The translations under genes were made by a program, and so were the position numbers. From a virus: 22,783 bases of DNA. The stretch is from positions 1 to 22,783 of the IMG/VR virus record IMGVR_UViG_3300008266_000511. One strand, written 5' to 3'. Under the pieces are notes generated by a model. The model was not told the DNA's origin. It saw nothing but the letters and a program-made list of their open reading frames with translations, and did not search any database. Below, in pieces: positions 16,074 to 22,570 of the stretch. Position 1 is the stretch's first letter, and every line of letters starts with the position of its first letter.

Positions 16074-16332
16074 TGCTTAATATGCGTTTATGTTCGTTCT
16101 CATCCACTATCCTAAAGTAGTTCATCCAGAATAATGTTGTCACATAAGGCTGTTGTGTAATCTTTGCCACACTGAGTCCCATTTCTTTGGATAGTCTATG
16201 TATGATAGTGGTCCAGCCAAACCACTCTGAATCTTTAAGTCCTGTTCCATCATCATCATTTCCATCCTCTGTCTCGCCATCTGAATCCCTAATATAGCGA
16301 GCTTCCGCTTGTGAGATAAGTCCAAAAAAAAA
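16060..16332 (-). CDS. -1 frame extension of tail-assembly chaperone (GT-like)
   Basis: Directly after a TAG in the -1 frame (16333-16335) comes the T9 run, and from there this frame stays open for 90 sense codons to a TGA at 16060-16062. It has no early ATG; the first in-frame ATG is at 16182. The translation looks like a genuine protein: FFFGLISQAEARYIRDSD, an acidic Gly/Asp linker, EWFGWTTIIHRLSKEMG, SVAKITQQPYVTTLFW and MNYFRIVDENEHKR. It also fills the otherwise unexplained 66-bp gap before the next gene and overlaps it by 14 bp, like other junctions here. The expected product fuses ~177 residues of the upstream frame to 88 of this one. Translational slippage, transcriptional slippage or a homopolymer sequencing error would all produce the picture. 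Confidence 0.6.
   Translation of the reverse strand, partial: FFFGLISQAEARYIRDSDGETEDGNDDDGTGLKDSEWFGWTTIIHRLSKEMGLSVAKITQQPYVTTLFWMNYFRIVDENEHKRILSNGRV
16074..16096 (-). promoter_or_regulatory. CGAAC upstream motif of completion gene
   Basis: Minus strand: AACGAACATAAACGC then CATATTAA, with CGAAC ending 18 nt before the ATG at 16073. It lies inside the -1 frame extension of the chaperone gene. It is one of five comparable sites. Confidence 0.4.
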
Positions 16333-16856
16333 CTAAAGAAATTTAGAAACTCATCACCAGGGAAATGCTCCTTGAATTCCTTGTATCTGTTGTCATTAGG
16401 ATTCAACACTCTGCCTCTGTCATCCTCTTGGCAATACTCCATCCCTTTCTCAAGATACATGATTGCCAATGCTTGACATGGATCCTGTGAGACATCCTCA
16501 ATCAGTTTCAAGTCAATGATCTGACCAGTTGACACATGAGCAAAGTTTTTCTCAAATCGATATATCTTGCCATTCACTTCAATCTCTGACTTTGGCTCCT
16601 GGTATTTATAACTCACCAACAACTGGAGCATGTGATTGGCAGCAACTTGGATGGATTGGATATCTGCTCTCTTTATCTTGTTGATTGACTCACCACTGAA
16701 TAGACTGAGCAACTGACATTGGAAGATTAACAACTGTGTGATGTCATCCTCCTTCTGTTCTTTCATTGCCTCAGCCATCATCAACCATCTGGTCATCTGC
16801 TCTGGTGTGCAGTCACTGATTTTGGTTGGTAGTTTTATGTCAAGTTGTTTCATCAT
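16140..16856 (-). CDS. Probable tail-assembly chaperone, frame-0 product
   Basis: I place the start at 16856, where ATG and the terminase TGA form an ATGA junction; the longer frame from 16910 runs 58 bp into terminase. The 238-residue product begins MMKQLDIKLP. Its middle has EVNGKIYRFEKNFAHVSTGQ followed by IIDLKLIED and CQALAIMYLEKGMEY, a layout I recall for chaperone-like proteins of Bacteroidota phages, in which a GQ.IDL segment precedes an ILY helix. At codon ~175 it meets AGT TTT TTT TTG, a T9 run. Beyond it the frame continues for 61 residues of Met/Lys/Gln-rich sequence that looks less natural than the -1 alternative. Unlike classical chaperones it is far from the tape measure. The role is inferred from pattern and the slippery site. 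Confidence 0.5.
   Translation of the reverse strand: MMKQLDIKLPTKISDCTPEQMTRWLMMAEAMKEQKEDDITQLLIFQCQLLSLFSGESINKIKRADIQSIQVAANHMLQLLVSYKYQEPKSEIEVNGKIYRFEKNFAHVSTGQIIDLKLIEDVSQDPCQALAIMYLEKGMEYCQEDDRGRVLNPNDNRYKEFKEHFPGDEFLNFFSFFLDLSHKRKLAILGIQMARQRMEMMMMEQDLKIQSGLAGPLSYIDYPKKWDSVWQRLHNSLM
16324..16332 (-). other. T9 slippery run (candidate programmed -1 frameshift site)
   Basis: The minus strand contains nine consecutive T residues, read AGT TTT TTT TTG in frame 0, which includes the canonical U UUU UUU heptamer. A weak 4-bp GC stem (AGCG/CGCT, 16296-16309) starts about 14 nt downstream. A -1 shift opens 90 codons. The run is also long enough for RNA polymerase slippage. Confidence 0.55.
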
Positions 16857-18055
16857 ACTCTCAAAGCCATATATCTTCCTCTGTTTGTGAATTCCTTTCT
16901 GCTGTGCCAAGCCAATGCAGTTGACATCACTCCATCATCATGCAATCCAGCTGGTGCAGAATAACTCACATTCCTGGTGTTCGGATTGTAAATATAGGAA
17001 AAATTATCAAGCTCATCAATCAACCTTTGCTCATTGATTATTGAGATAGCCTGTTGCTCAAATGCCACAGCCAAATCCTCAATGATGATTGGCTTTGTTT
17101 TGGAGCTTGTCACAAATGGATGGATGAGATTCTTGCACCTTGATTGGAGCATCTCATAGAACACATCACCTTGATTGTTGACCTCAACCAATGTCACAGC
17201 ATTGTATTGCTTAATCAACTCAGCAACCTTGTCAATGATCCTGGTCCATTCATCATGTCTCCATCTGTGAGCTGTCACCATCTGGCCATCTTGATTGAGG
17301 ATTGACAGAACAGTGTAGTCATCAGCTCGACCAATGTCAAGGCCAGCGAACATCTTTGGAGTCTTGGATGCTGAGCCAATGCACTCATGAACATTCTTGA
17401 ATATACCAGATGCATTGTCAATGAACTCAGCTAAGTACTCCTGTCTGAACACATAGTCAGGCAGTGACCTCTTTCTCTCATCCAACTCCCTTGGATCAAT
17501 CATTGGATTGTCATAAGAGGAATAATGAAAGTAAGCATAGCGATCATCATAGTTTGGTTGCATGCACAATCTATGAAAGTGATTCTTTCCTTTTGGTGTT
17601 GATATGAAGATAATCTTCTTTCCTTTGACCAAGACAGTTGCACTCAAGACCTCATCCCAAAGCTCTGGTCTTGTGAAGGCCATCTCATCCACAACCATAT
17701 AGTCGAAGGTGTTACCTCGGATGTTATCTGGTCTCTCACCTGAAAAGAATTCAATGGTTGAGCCAAAGCCATTCACCATCAGATCTGACCTATTGAAATT
17801 AAACAAGCCACTCTTTGCAACTGCTCTCTCAAGATCAGCAAAGACTTTCTTTCCTTGCTTATAAACTGGAGTAACCCAAGCTATGCGACAGCCTTTATCA
17901 TTGATGGCCCAGTATAGTAGTTGATTGATTCCAAGCAAGGTCTTGCCAAACTGCCTCCCAATGTTGAGAGCATAATACTTCTCATGGCCATGGTTAATGG
18001 CATCATGAATCTCTCGTTGTTTGTCATGTGGTTTATAACCTTTGACTGTACTCAT
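16853..18055 (-). CDS. Terminase large subunit
   Basis: This 400-residue protein is the packaging motor ATPase/nuclease. The ATPase domain has a Walker A motif GRQFGKT (33-39), a Walker B MVVDE (120-124) and a coupling motif FISTPKG (150-156). The RNase H-like nuclease domain shows GLDIGRADDYT (237-247, Asp239), an acidic VEVNNQGD (Glu290) and a final LHDDGV (Asp372/373). All expected catalytic residues are present, and the length is typical for a compact terminase. The start forms an ATGA overlap with the small subunit, and the stop does the same with the next gene. Terminase type (cos or headful) cannot be told from the sequence alone. Confidence 0.92.
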   Translation of the reverse strand: MSTVKGYKPHDKQREIHDAINHGHEKYYALNIGRQFGKTLLGINQLLYWAINDKGCRIAWVTPVYKQGKKVFADLERAVAKSGLFNFNRSDLMVNGFGSTIEFFSGERPDNIRGNTFDYMVVDEMAFTRPELWDEVLSATVLVKGKKIIFISTPKGKNHFHRLCMQPNYDDRYAYFHYSSYDNPMIDPRELDERKRSLPDYVFRQEYLAEFIDNASGIFKNVHECIGSASKTPKMFAGLDIGRADDYTVLSILNQDGQMVTAHRWRHDEWTRIIDKVAELIKQYNAVTLVEVNNQGDVFYEMLQSRCKNLIHPFVTSSKTKPIIIEDLAVAFEQQAISIINEQRLIDELDNFSYIYNPNTRNVSYSAPAGLHDDGVMSTALAWHSRKEFTNRGRYMALRV

Positions 18056-18450
18056 TCAAAGTCGAACTTCTCTACATTCTTAGTCTCAAGCTGTTGCCTG
18101 TCATGCATACCAAGTCTATTCTTAGCATAGAATATACCTTTGCCTTCGTTACCAACAATGTCAATGGCAAGGCCTTTGAATAGGTCATCTATTTTTTTAA
18201 TAGTGTCGGACTTTAGTTTATTATCTGAATTCAACCAAGCATAATAAGTATCTCTATGAATAGTCTTATCCTTTCTGACAATAGGAATCCAAATCCTAAG
18301 GAAATAGTCTATTGTTGGAATATGTCTATCCAATACCATTACGATATCTCCTTTATTAGATATCATTTCTTTCTTGTGGTTAAGACACTCCTCAATATAG
18401 ATATGAGCAAGTTCCTCCAGATGTATTATAAATTCATCGGAATATGCCAT
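18052..18450 (-). CDS. Terminase small subunit (predicted)
   Basis: This 132-residue protein lies directly before the large subunit with an ATGA junction. Residues ~50-85 contain an HTH-like arrangement (YFLRIWIPIVRKD, then HRDTYYAWLNSDNK), suited to recognising packaging DNA. The ending GIFYAKNRLGMHDRQQLETK resembles the C-terminal segment I recall from many small terminases, which contacts the large subunit. The gene is AT-richer than its neighbours and contains five CG dinucleotides in about 400 nt, more than most of the window. A CGAAC motif lies 20 nt upstream of the start. The call rests on position and these two segments. Confidence 0.75.
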   Translation of the reverse strand: MAYSDEFIIHLEELAHIYIEECLNHKKEMISNKGDIVMVLDRHIPTIDYFLRIWIPIVRKDKTIHRDTYYAWLNSDNKLKSDTIKKIDDLFKGLAIDIVGNEGKGIFYAKNRLGMHDRQQLETKNVEKFDFE

Positions 18451-18475
18451 TGTTCTTATTATATATTATTGTTCG
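18451..18475 (-). promoter_or_regulatory. CGAAC upstream motif of terminase small subunit
   Basis: Minus strand: ATCGAACAATAATATATAAT, with CGAAC ending 20 nt before the ATG at 18450. It is the only one of the five sites that lies wholly outside a coding region and could host a promoter for the packaging and tail block. No classical -33 element is seen. Confidence 0.45.
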
Positions 18476-18476
18476 A

Positions 18477-19544
18477 TTATTTACAATACTTAACATAGAA
18501 TGTGTATGGTAGTACTTTCATCTTAGTTAGAAACCACAGGAGAGCTCTGTACTTTTTAAAGTCATATCTATCAAATTCTGACCTGTCTCTCTTTCTGATG
18601 TTCACCAGTCTCAGCATCCTTTCTGCACTTGAGCCAAGTTTAGTGATGTCAAACTCTGACTTGATGTTGAACTGCTCCATGGCTTGCTCTTTGGTTAGCT
18701 TGCCACTTCTCACTTGAGCTGCAAGATAAACAATCCGTTTGTCAATGGCAAACTTCTCTGGTAATAGGAATGAGCCAACAAATTCAGTGTAAACATTCTC
18801 ACAATGCTTGCCACCATAATCTTGCCAGTTGATGAGTCTCTTCATTTCAGCCTCCATTGTATCTCTGTCAAATCCATAGTGAAATGGTCTCACATTCTTG
18901 ATACCCATTGCAGCATAGAATAGCTGGTCTTTGAAAGTGAATAGAGGATAGTTCTGGAGTCTGAGTCCAGAGTATTTGTTGTAAACTGATTGGATATACT
19001 TAGCATCCATATAAGTCCATCCCTTTGGTGTTGAGCCTTCAGTTCTGAAATCATGACCATTGAGAATATACTTGATGTTGTACTTGAATGCTGTGTCATA
19101 CATCAGCTTTGTCATTGCTATGTCGTTTGGAATATCAGCATCTGGAGTCCCAGCCCAAAGGAATGCATCATTGAGTCTATCATACTCCTCCTTATTCACA
19201 GTATATGTGATTGAGTCAACTCCGAGAATCTTCACCAATTGACTCATGTTGTGAACAGCCTCTGGAGCATTCCAGTGATTGTCAAAGTGAATGACCAATG
19301 GCTTGAGATTCCAATACTTGACAGCTGTGTATAGTAGAGTTGATGAGTCAATCCCTCCAGAGATACCCATGATGCAGTCATAGGTCTTGTCTTGACCTTT
19401 TGCTTTTATCTCTCTGATGAGATGCTTAAGCTCATGAGGATTGGCTTGTCTCTCAAGGTCATCATGTAGGTCACAGTATTCGCATTGTTCAGGACCAATT
19501 GTTGCAATGGTCTCATCAAATAAACAGCGTTGACATTCTTTCAT
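18477..19544 (-). CDS. N-acetyl sugar amidotransferase (WbpG/PseA-type)
   Basis: This 355-residue protein is an ATP-pyrophosphatase-type amidotransferase. I set the start at 19544 because MKECQRCLFDETI is the family's opening; the frame could extend 16 codons further. Four cysteines in two CxxC pairs (4, 7, 21, 24) suggest a zinc site, and SGGIDSS (62-68) is the PP-loop that adenylates the substrate. Next comes VIHFDNHWN, typical of the family. Known members convert an acetamido sugar to an acetamidino form in O-antigen or flagellar glycan, using ammonia from a HisH/HisF-like partner. No such partner is in this window, so it would borrow one from the host or use free ammonia. The start overlaps the GT-B gene end by 29 bp, making an operon of three glycan genes. 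Substrate is unknown. Confidence 0.8.
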   Translation of the reverse strand: MKECQRCLFDETIATIGPEQCEYCDLHDDLERQANPHELKHLIREIKAKGQDKTYDCIMGISGGIDSSTLLYTAVKYWNLKPLVIHFDNHWNAPEAVHNMSQLVKILGVDSITYTVNKEEYDRLNDAFLWAGTPDADIPNDIAMTKLMYDTAFKYNIKYILNGHDFRTEGSTPKGWTYMDAKYIQSVYNKYSGLRLQNYPLFTFKDQLFYAAMGIKNVRPFHYGFDRDTMEAEMKRLINWQDYGGKHCENVYTEFVGSFLLPEKFAIDKRIVYLAAQVRSGKLTKEQAMEQFNIKSEFDITKLGSSAERMLRLVNIRKRDRSEFDRYDFKKYRALLWFLTKMKVLPYTFYVKYCK

Positions 19545-20253
19545 AGTTAACAAAGTTATGATAAATTTTACTAATATACGAATTCTCAGCATGCCGAGTT
19601 GAATACTCTCTCATGATTGACTGACAGATATCATCCACTGATTGCCAAGGAATTGATGCTGGAAGATCACCATTATAAATTGACCTCCTCCCCATGAGAC
19701 CCATCTCAATGTTGGTGTTTGGACAGCCATCATGAGGAGTTAGTCTGAGATTGAGAAAGCAATGAGAGTAAACTTGATAGAGCTCTGACTTTGTGAATGT
19801 ATCATGACCAGCTCTGATGATTGGAATGTTGATTCTTTCTCTTATTTCGTTGATAAGTTGCTCACCATAATACTCTGGAGCATTACCAGAATACCAGAAT
19901 ATCTTGTCACCATTTGAGATACAAGGCCACTGATCAGGATTGACTGCATTGATTGGACACCAAATTGCCTCAATACCTTTGGATGCAAGAGTCTCAAGTA
20001 CTTGTTGACTCACAGCAATGTTGACTGAGTCCTTTACAAACTTTATCCAATCCTCTGGAAGATCCTTGGCATCTGATCCAAACCAAACAATTGTGCTCCC
20101 TCCGAGATGTGTTGCCAATGTCTCAAGATCTTCCTGTCTATACATGCCCATGAACACTGTGTCCCATGTTGCAACATTGTATGGTGTTAAATTGTATTTT
20201 TCAATGAGTCCTTTGTCAAGTCCAGCAAGTGATTCTGAGATATGTGCTTGCAT
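19516..20253 (-). CDS. GT-B-like glycosyltransferase
   Basis: This 245-residue protein is shorter than full GT-B enzymes (~350+). It contains VFMGMYRQEDLETLATHLGG (33-52), a strand VWFGSDAKDLPEDW (56-69), WCPINAVNPDQW (98-109), FWYSGNAPEYYG, then IPIIRAGHD. The C-terminal donor-site segment LRLTPHDGCPNTNIEMG (169-185) with its Glu followed by GRRSIYNGDLP is typical of GT-B transferases. It probably moves an activated sugar. The start codon overlaps the preceding gene's end, and CGAAC lies 16 nt upstream. It lies between a GT-A-like enzyme and a sugar amidotransferase, which strengthens the glycan role. Donor and acceptor are unknown. Confidence 0.65.
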   Translation of the reverse strand: MQAHISESLAGLDKGLIEKYNLTPYNVATWDTVFMGMYRQEDLETLATHLGGSTIVWFGSDAKDLPEDWIKFVKDSVNIAVSQQVLETLASKGIEAIWCPINAVNPDQWPCISNGDKIFWYSGNAPEYYGEQLINEIRERINIPIIRAGHDTFTKSELYQVYSHCFLNLRLTPHDGCPNTNIEMGLMGRRSIYNGDLPASIPWQSVDDICQSIMREYSTRHAENSYISKIYHNFVNYERMSTLFI

Positions 20254-20951
20254 TATAATAGTTGTTTAAGTTCGTTAAATTCTTTCTCCAGGATTGAGAC
20301 ATCACATCTCACTGACTTGAGAGCTCCTGACCAATGGTCAGTAAACTTATGCTTGTTATTCCATTTGTTTGTTGAGATGGATAGTAGTTGAACTGAGTTG
20401 TCACATTCCAAGATTCCAATGTCTTGATTTGATTTGATTGCCTTGAGCCACATGGACCAATCAAGACCAGAGCTGAGTTGTGGATTGAATGGAGTCCAGT
20501 TGATAGTCTCAAGGAATTCTCTGTTAAGAAAGCGACCAATGCCTATTGGCTCATTCTTTCTCATCGAGTCATGATATCCTTTCCAATGCACCAGTCTGAT
20601 ATGGTCAGAGACATCAGCAAAGTGACAGCCAAGCATTCCAATCATTCCAAAGTCTTTGCTGTGCTCCTTGCATCTTTGAATGTATCCATCACTGCACCAA
20701 TCAGATGAGCCCATAAATATCACAGCATCTGCATTGTAATTCTTTGATGCGTTAAATCCTTTGTTCCATTTGTAGCCAAGAGGATCATTGTCAATGGAGA
20801 TAAATTCAACATCCATTTGCTTTGCAATATCCATAGCCTCTCTCTCATGCCCTAAAACAATCGGTGTGACTCCTTGCCTCTTAAGTCTTGAGATAGTTAA
20901 TCTGACAAGAGGAAATCGACCAAATACAGGTATCGGAGCTGTGACTATCAT
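20253..20951 (-). CDS. GT-A-like (family 2-like) glycosyltransferase
   Basis: This 232-residue protein opens MIVTAPIPVFGRFPLVRLTI, the type of start seen in GT-A enzymes that bind a nucleotide sugar. PLGYKWNKGFNASK (57-70) and DAVIFMGSSDW (75-85) resemble the substrate-binding strand and metal-motif strand of family 2; the usual DxD reads SSD here. A later NREFLETINWTPFNP segment and GLDWSMWLKAI helix fit an acceptor domain. No membrane segment is seen, so it is cytosolic. It is the first gene of the glycan island; its start overlaps the previous stop (ATGA). Specificity cannot be read. Confidence 0.65.
   Translation of the reverse strand: MIVTAPIPVFGRFPLVRLTISRLKRQGVTPIVLGHEREAMDIAKQMDVEFISIDNDPLGYKWNKGFNASKNYNADAVIFMGSSDWCSDGYIQRCKEHSKDFGMIGMLGCHFADVSDHIRLVHWKGYHDSMRKNEPIGIGRFLNREFLETINWTPFNPQLSSGLDWSMWLKAIKSNQDIGILECDNSVQLLSISTNKWNNKHKFTDHWSGALKSVRCDVSILEKEFNELKQLL
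20254..20274 (-). promoter_or_regulatory. CGAAC upstream motif of GT-B-like gene
   Basis: Minus strand: AACGAACTTAAACAAC then TATTATAA, with CGAAC ending 16 nt before the ATG at 20253. It is contained in the 3' end of the GT-A-like gene. It is one of five comparable sites. Confidence 0.4.
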
Positions 20952-21184
20952 TGCTTGATTCCAATAAAGTGAATCTTAGGATTGAGTTGCTCACCTTCAT
21001 TGACTGATGTCAAGAGCTTGCTCATTCCATTACGGATGCAAGTTGCACATCCAATGTTGAGCTTGCCATGACCAGCAAATTTGTACCAAGCACTGAGCTC
21101 TTTTTTCAATGGAGCATTCAAAGAGAAGGATCTTGTCTTTGAGAATCTGTCCACTTGTTGCAATAGTTCATCACTTACTTTCAT
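20948..21184 (-). CDS. Small Cys-containing protein (function unknown)
   Basis: This 78-residue protein begins MKVSDELLQQVDRFSKTR. The core KFAGHGKLNIGCATCIRNGM (35-54) contains a CxxC pair (46, 49) and resembles small proteins I recall from Bacteroidota phages with a GC..C motif. Its first five residues, and the DNA coding for them, are identical to those of the next gene upstream, because a 17-bp repeat covers both starts. It ends with an ATGA junction to the glycan genes. The biochemical role is unknown; metal binding through CxxC is possible. Confidence 0.5.
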   Translation of the reverse strand: MKVSDELLQQVDRFSKTRSFSLNAPLKKELSAWYKFAGHGKLNIGCATCIRNGMSKLLTSVNEGEQLNPKIHFIGIKQ

Positions 21185-21186
21185 AG
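21170..21186. repeat. 17-bp direct repeat, copy 1
   Basis: atcacttactttcatag, an exact copy of 21538-21554. It covers the first five codons (MKVSD) of the 78-residue gene. The two copies bound one AT-rich gene and are 368 bp apart. Confidence 0.9.
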
Positions 21187-21552
21187 TATCTCCTCTCCTG
21201 TTAATGAATAATATAAATTTTGTAGTTCATGAAGATATTGTATGTGCTTATCCATCATTCCTCTTTCTCTTAGTTCATAAAAATAACCAATTCCAGTTGC
21301 TCCTTTATCATCACCCCATTCAGTTTCCCAAAGAGCAAATCCATTAAAATACCAAGTATCAACCGCAAATTCAAATCCTATCTTTAATAACCATTCTTTT
21401 GTTAATGGGATTGCCTTAAAATCTTCAATATCTCTTTCAGCAAAATGTGAACTTTGGATTAAACCATCCCAAATACAAAATCCCTCTACTACTGTTATAC
21501 CCATTCCTAATGGAGATATGTAGTTACCTATCCTTAAATCACTTACTTTCAT
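21181..21552 (-). CDS. IGNY/LTGEE small phage protein, AT-rich cassette
   Basis: This 123-residue protein belongs to a family I recall from Bacteroidota phages and prophages: an N-terminal LRIGNYISP, a central IPLTKEWLLKIGF (48-60) and a C-terminal LHELQNLYYSLTGEE (~107-121). No function is known to me. The DNA is about 32% GC while its neighbours are near 43-44%, and it contains TTA and AAT codons more often. The gene is bracketed by two 17-bp direct repeats, so its loss would leave a clean junction. Its start overlaps the previous gene by 14 nt, and its stop overlaps the next start (ATGA). Confidence 0.7.
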   Translation of the reverse strand: MKVSDLRIGNYISPLGMGITVVEGFCIWDGLIQSSHFAERDIEDFKAIPLTKEWLLKIGFEFAVDTWYFNGFALWETEWGDDKGATGIGYFYELRERGMMDKHIQYLHELQNLYYSLTGEEIL

Positions 21553-21554
21553 AG
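21538..21554. repeat. 17-bp direct repeat, copy 2
   Basis: Second copy of atcacttactttcatag. It covers the start of the AT-rich gene and the last codons of the upstream membrane-protein gene (Tyr-Glu-Ser-Lys-stop). Confidence 0.9.
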
Positions 21555-21751
21555 ATCAGTATTAAGTCAGATAATAGATAAGTAATGAATGCCAAGCCAA
21601 TCAGATGCCAATCAAAGAATGATGCAGCAATGACTGCTATCCAGAAGGATAGACAGCTCTGACAGCTGAATGGTTTCATATCAGGAAGATTGAAGCTCTG
21701 GAGAGCTCTCGCAAATCCTATTGGTAAAAGTATTATAATCAGATAAATCAT
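21539..21751 (-). CDS. Small membrane protein with CxxCxxFW motif
   Basis: This 70-residue protein has a first hydrophobic segment (MIYLIIILLPIGFARAL), a short loop with KPFSCQSCLSFW (26-37, Cys30 and Cys33) and a second hydrophobic segment to residue ~63. I recall this CxxCxxFW layout from small membrane proteins of Bacteroidota phages. Its 5' end overlaps the sigma-like gene by 71 nt. It could sit in the inner membrane with the cysteines near the surface. A lysis or superinfection role is speculative. Confidence 0.6.
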   Translation of the reverse strand: MIYLIIILLPIGFARALQSFNLPDMKPFSCQSCLSFWIAVIAASFFDWHLIGLAFITYLLSDLILIYESK

Positions 21752-22187
21752 ATTTGAATTGTTTGATTGCTAAGTGAATTGTGTCAAGACTTATTCCTGT
21801 TAAGGTCCTTATCTCTCTGTATGTCATCCCCATCAGATGCATCTTTGTGATTTCCTTCGTGAACATCTTCTGATCATCTTCAGGACTCTGATGAAGATAG
21901 TCATCCAAGAGCTCCTGTGCTTTTGTGACTTGGTAGCTCTCATCATCTGATTGTCTTGAGTCCATATCTGGAAGGTCATCGTATGTCTTGAATAACTTAT
22001 TGAATGTGGAATCTCTCCAGTTGTACTGGTTGTAAGCGTATCTGGCAAAGACTCTTGGAAGGTCCTCTTCTCTGATGCTAAGCTCATGCACCAATAGATA
22101 GACGTGGCTGACCAAGTCTGAAGATATTGGATTCCCTCCAGTGATCTTACTGGCAATGAGATAGGCTTCTTTCTTCCAAAATTCCAC
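21681..22187 (-). CDS. Sigma-70-like / late-transcription regulator
   Basis: This 168-residue protein starts MEFWKKEAYLIASKIT. Residues ~20-65 (SDLVSHVYLLVHEL, then ARYAYNQYNW) are helical and resemble the region 2-like part of small sigma-like proteins in Bacteroidota phages. Residues ~110-147 carry a clear HTH, EITKMHLMGMTYREIRTLTG then SLDTIHLAIKQFK, as in sigma region 4. The middle (70-105) is acidic. The gene lies upstream of terminase, the usual place of late-gene activators, so it may direct RNA polymerase to the phage late genes. Its tail overlaps the next gene by 71 nt. A regulator without sigma activity is the alternative. Confidence 0.6.
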   Translation of the reverse strand: MEFWKKEAYLIASKITGGNPISSDLVSHVYLLVHELSIREEDLPRVFARYAYNQYNWRDSTFNKLFKTYDDLPDMDSRQSDDESYQVTKAQELLDDYLHQSPEDDQKMFTKEITKMHLMGMTYREIRTLTGISLDTIHLAIKQFKYDLSDYNTFTNRICESSPELQSS

Positions 22188-22196
22188 ATTGCTAAG

Positions 22197-22415
22197 TTAT
22201 GATATTTTAGAATACCATTTGAACCATTTGATGTAAAAGTCCTCAGATACCTTTGACTCATTCATGAATCTCCAAAGCTGAGTTGTATTCACTCCGATAT
22301 CTTCAGCAATGTGGATCTGTTTATATCGATTGCTTATTCGTGATTTTGTTTCTCTTATCATCCATTGCTTGATGTTGTCATCTGGACTCTTGAGATAGAT
22401 TGTTATGGTTTTCAT
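22197..22415 (-). CDS. Small helix-turn-helix protein
   Basis: This 72-residue protein starts MKTITIYLKSPDDNIKQWMI. Residues ~30-68 form an HTH-like stretch: YKQIHIAEDIGVNTTQLWRF then an MNESKVSEDFYIKWF helix, which resembles Cro/CI-type repeats. Basic residues (KSRISNRYK) precede it. It forms an ATGA junction with the membrane protein before it and lies 9 bp before the sigma-like gene. A DNA-binding regulator of phage development is plausible. Confidence 0.5.
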   Translation of the reverse strand: MKTITIYLKSPDDNIKQWMIRETKSRISNRYKQIHIAEDIGVNTTQLWRFMNESKVSEDFYIKWFKWYSKIS

Positions 22416-22570
22416 TTTTTAAATCTTATTAATAGCAACCAGAATGAAGTTAGTGCTATGAACGTGAATACTCCAATGGCTCCAAAAAAATAATAAAGTC
22501 CATAATAGAACAACCCTATTCCCGCAATTAGCAAGAATAGGGATAGAATCCAAATAGTTATATCTTTCAT
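22412..22570 (-). CDS. Small two-helix membrane protein
   Basis: A 52-codon frame from ATG 22570-22568 gives MKDITIWILSLFLLIAGIGL and then a second hydrophobic stretch to residue ~48, ending IRFKK. It fits two transmembrane helices with positive residues at the end. Its start overlaps the preceding stop (TAATG) and its stop overlaps the next start (ATGA), which makes it the real gene here; a longer 60-codon frame on the same strand (22419-22601) is a shadow. The function is unknown. Phage membrane proteins of this size include holin-like and superinfection factors, but nothing singles one out. Confidence 0.65.
   Translation of the reverse strand: MKDITIWILSLFLLIAGIGLFYYGLYYFFGAIGVFTFIALTSFWLLLIRFKK

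Noticed and set aside
16853-16910. Start of the chaperone-like gene at 16910
   Set aside because: It would need a 58-bp overlap with terminase; the ATG at 16856 makes the usual ATGA junction.
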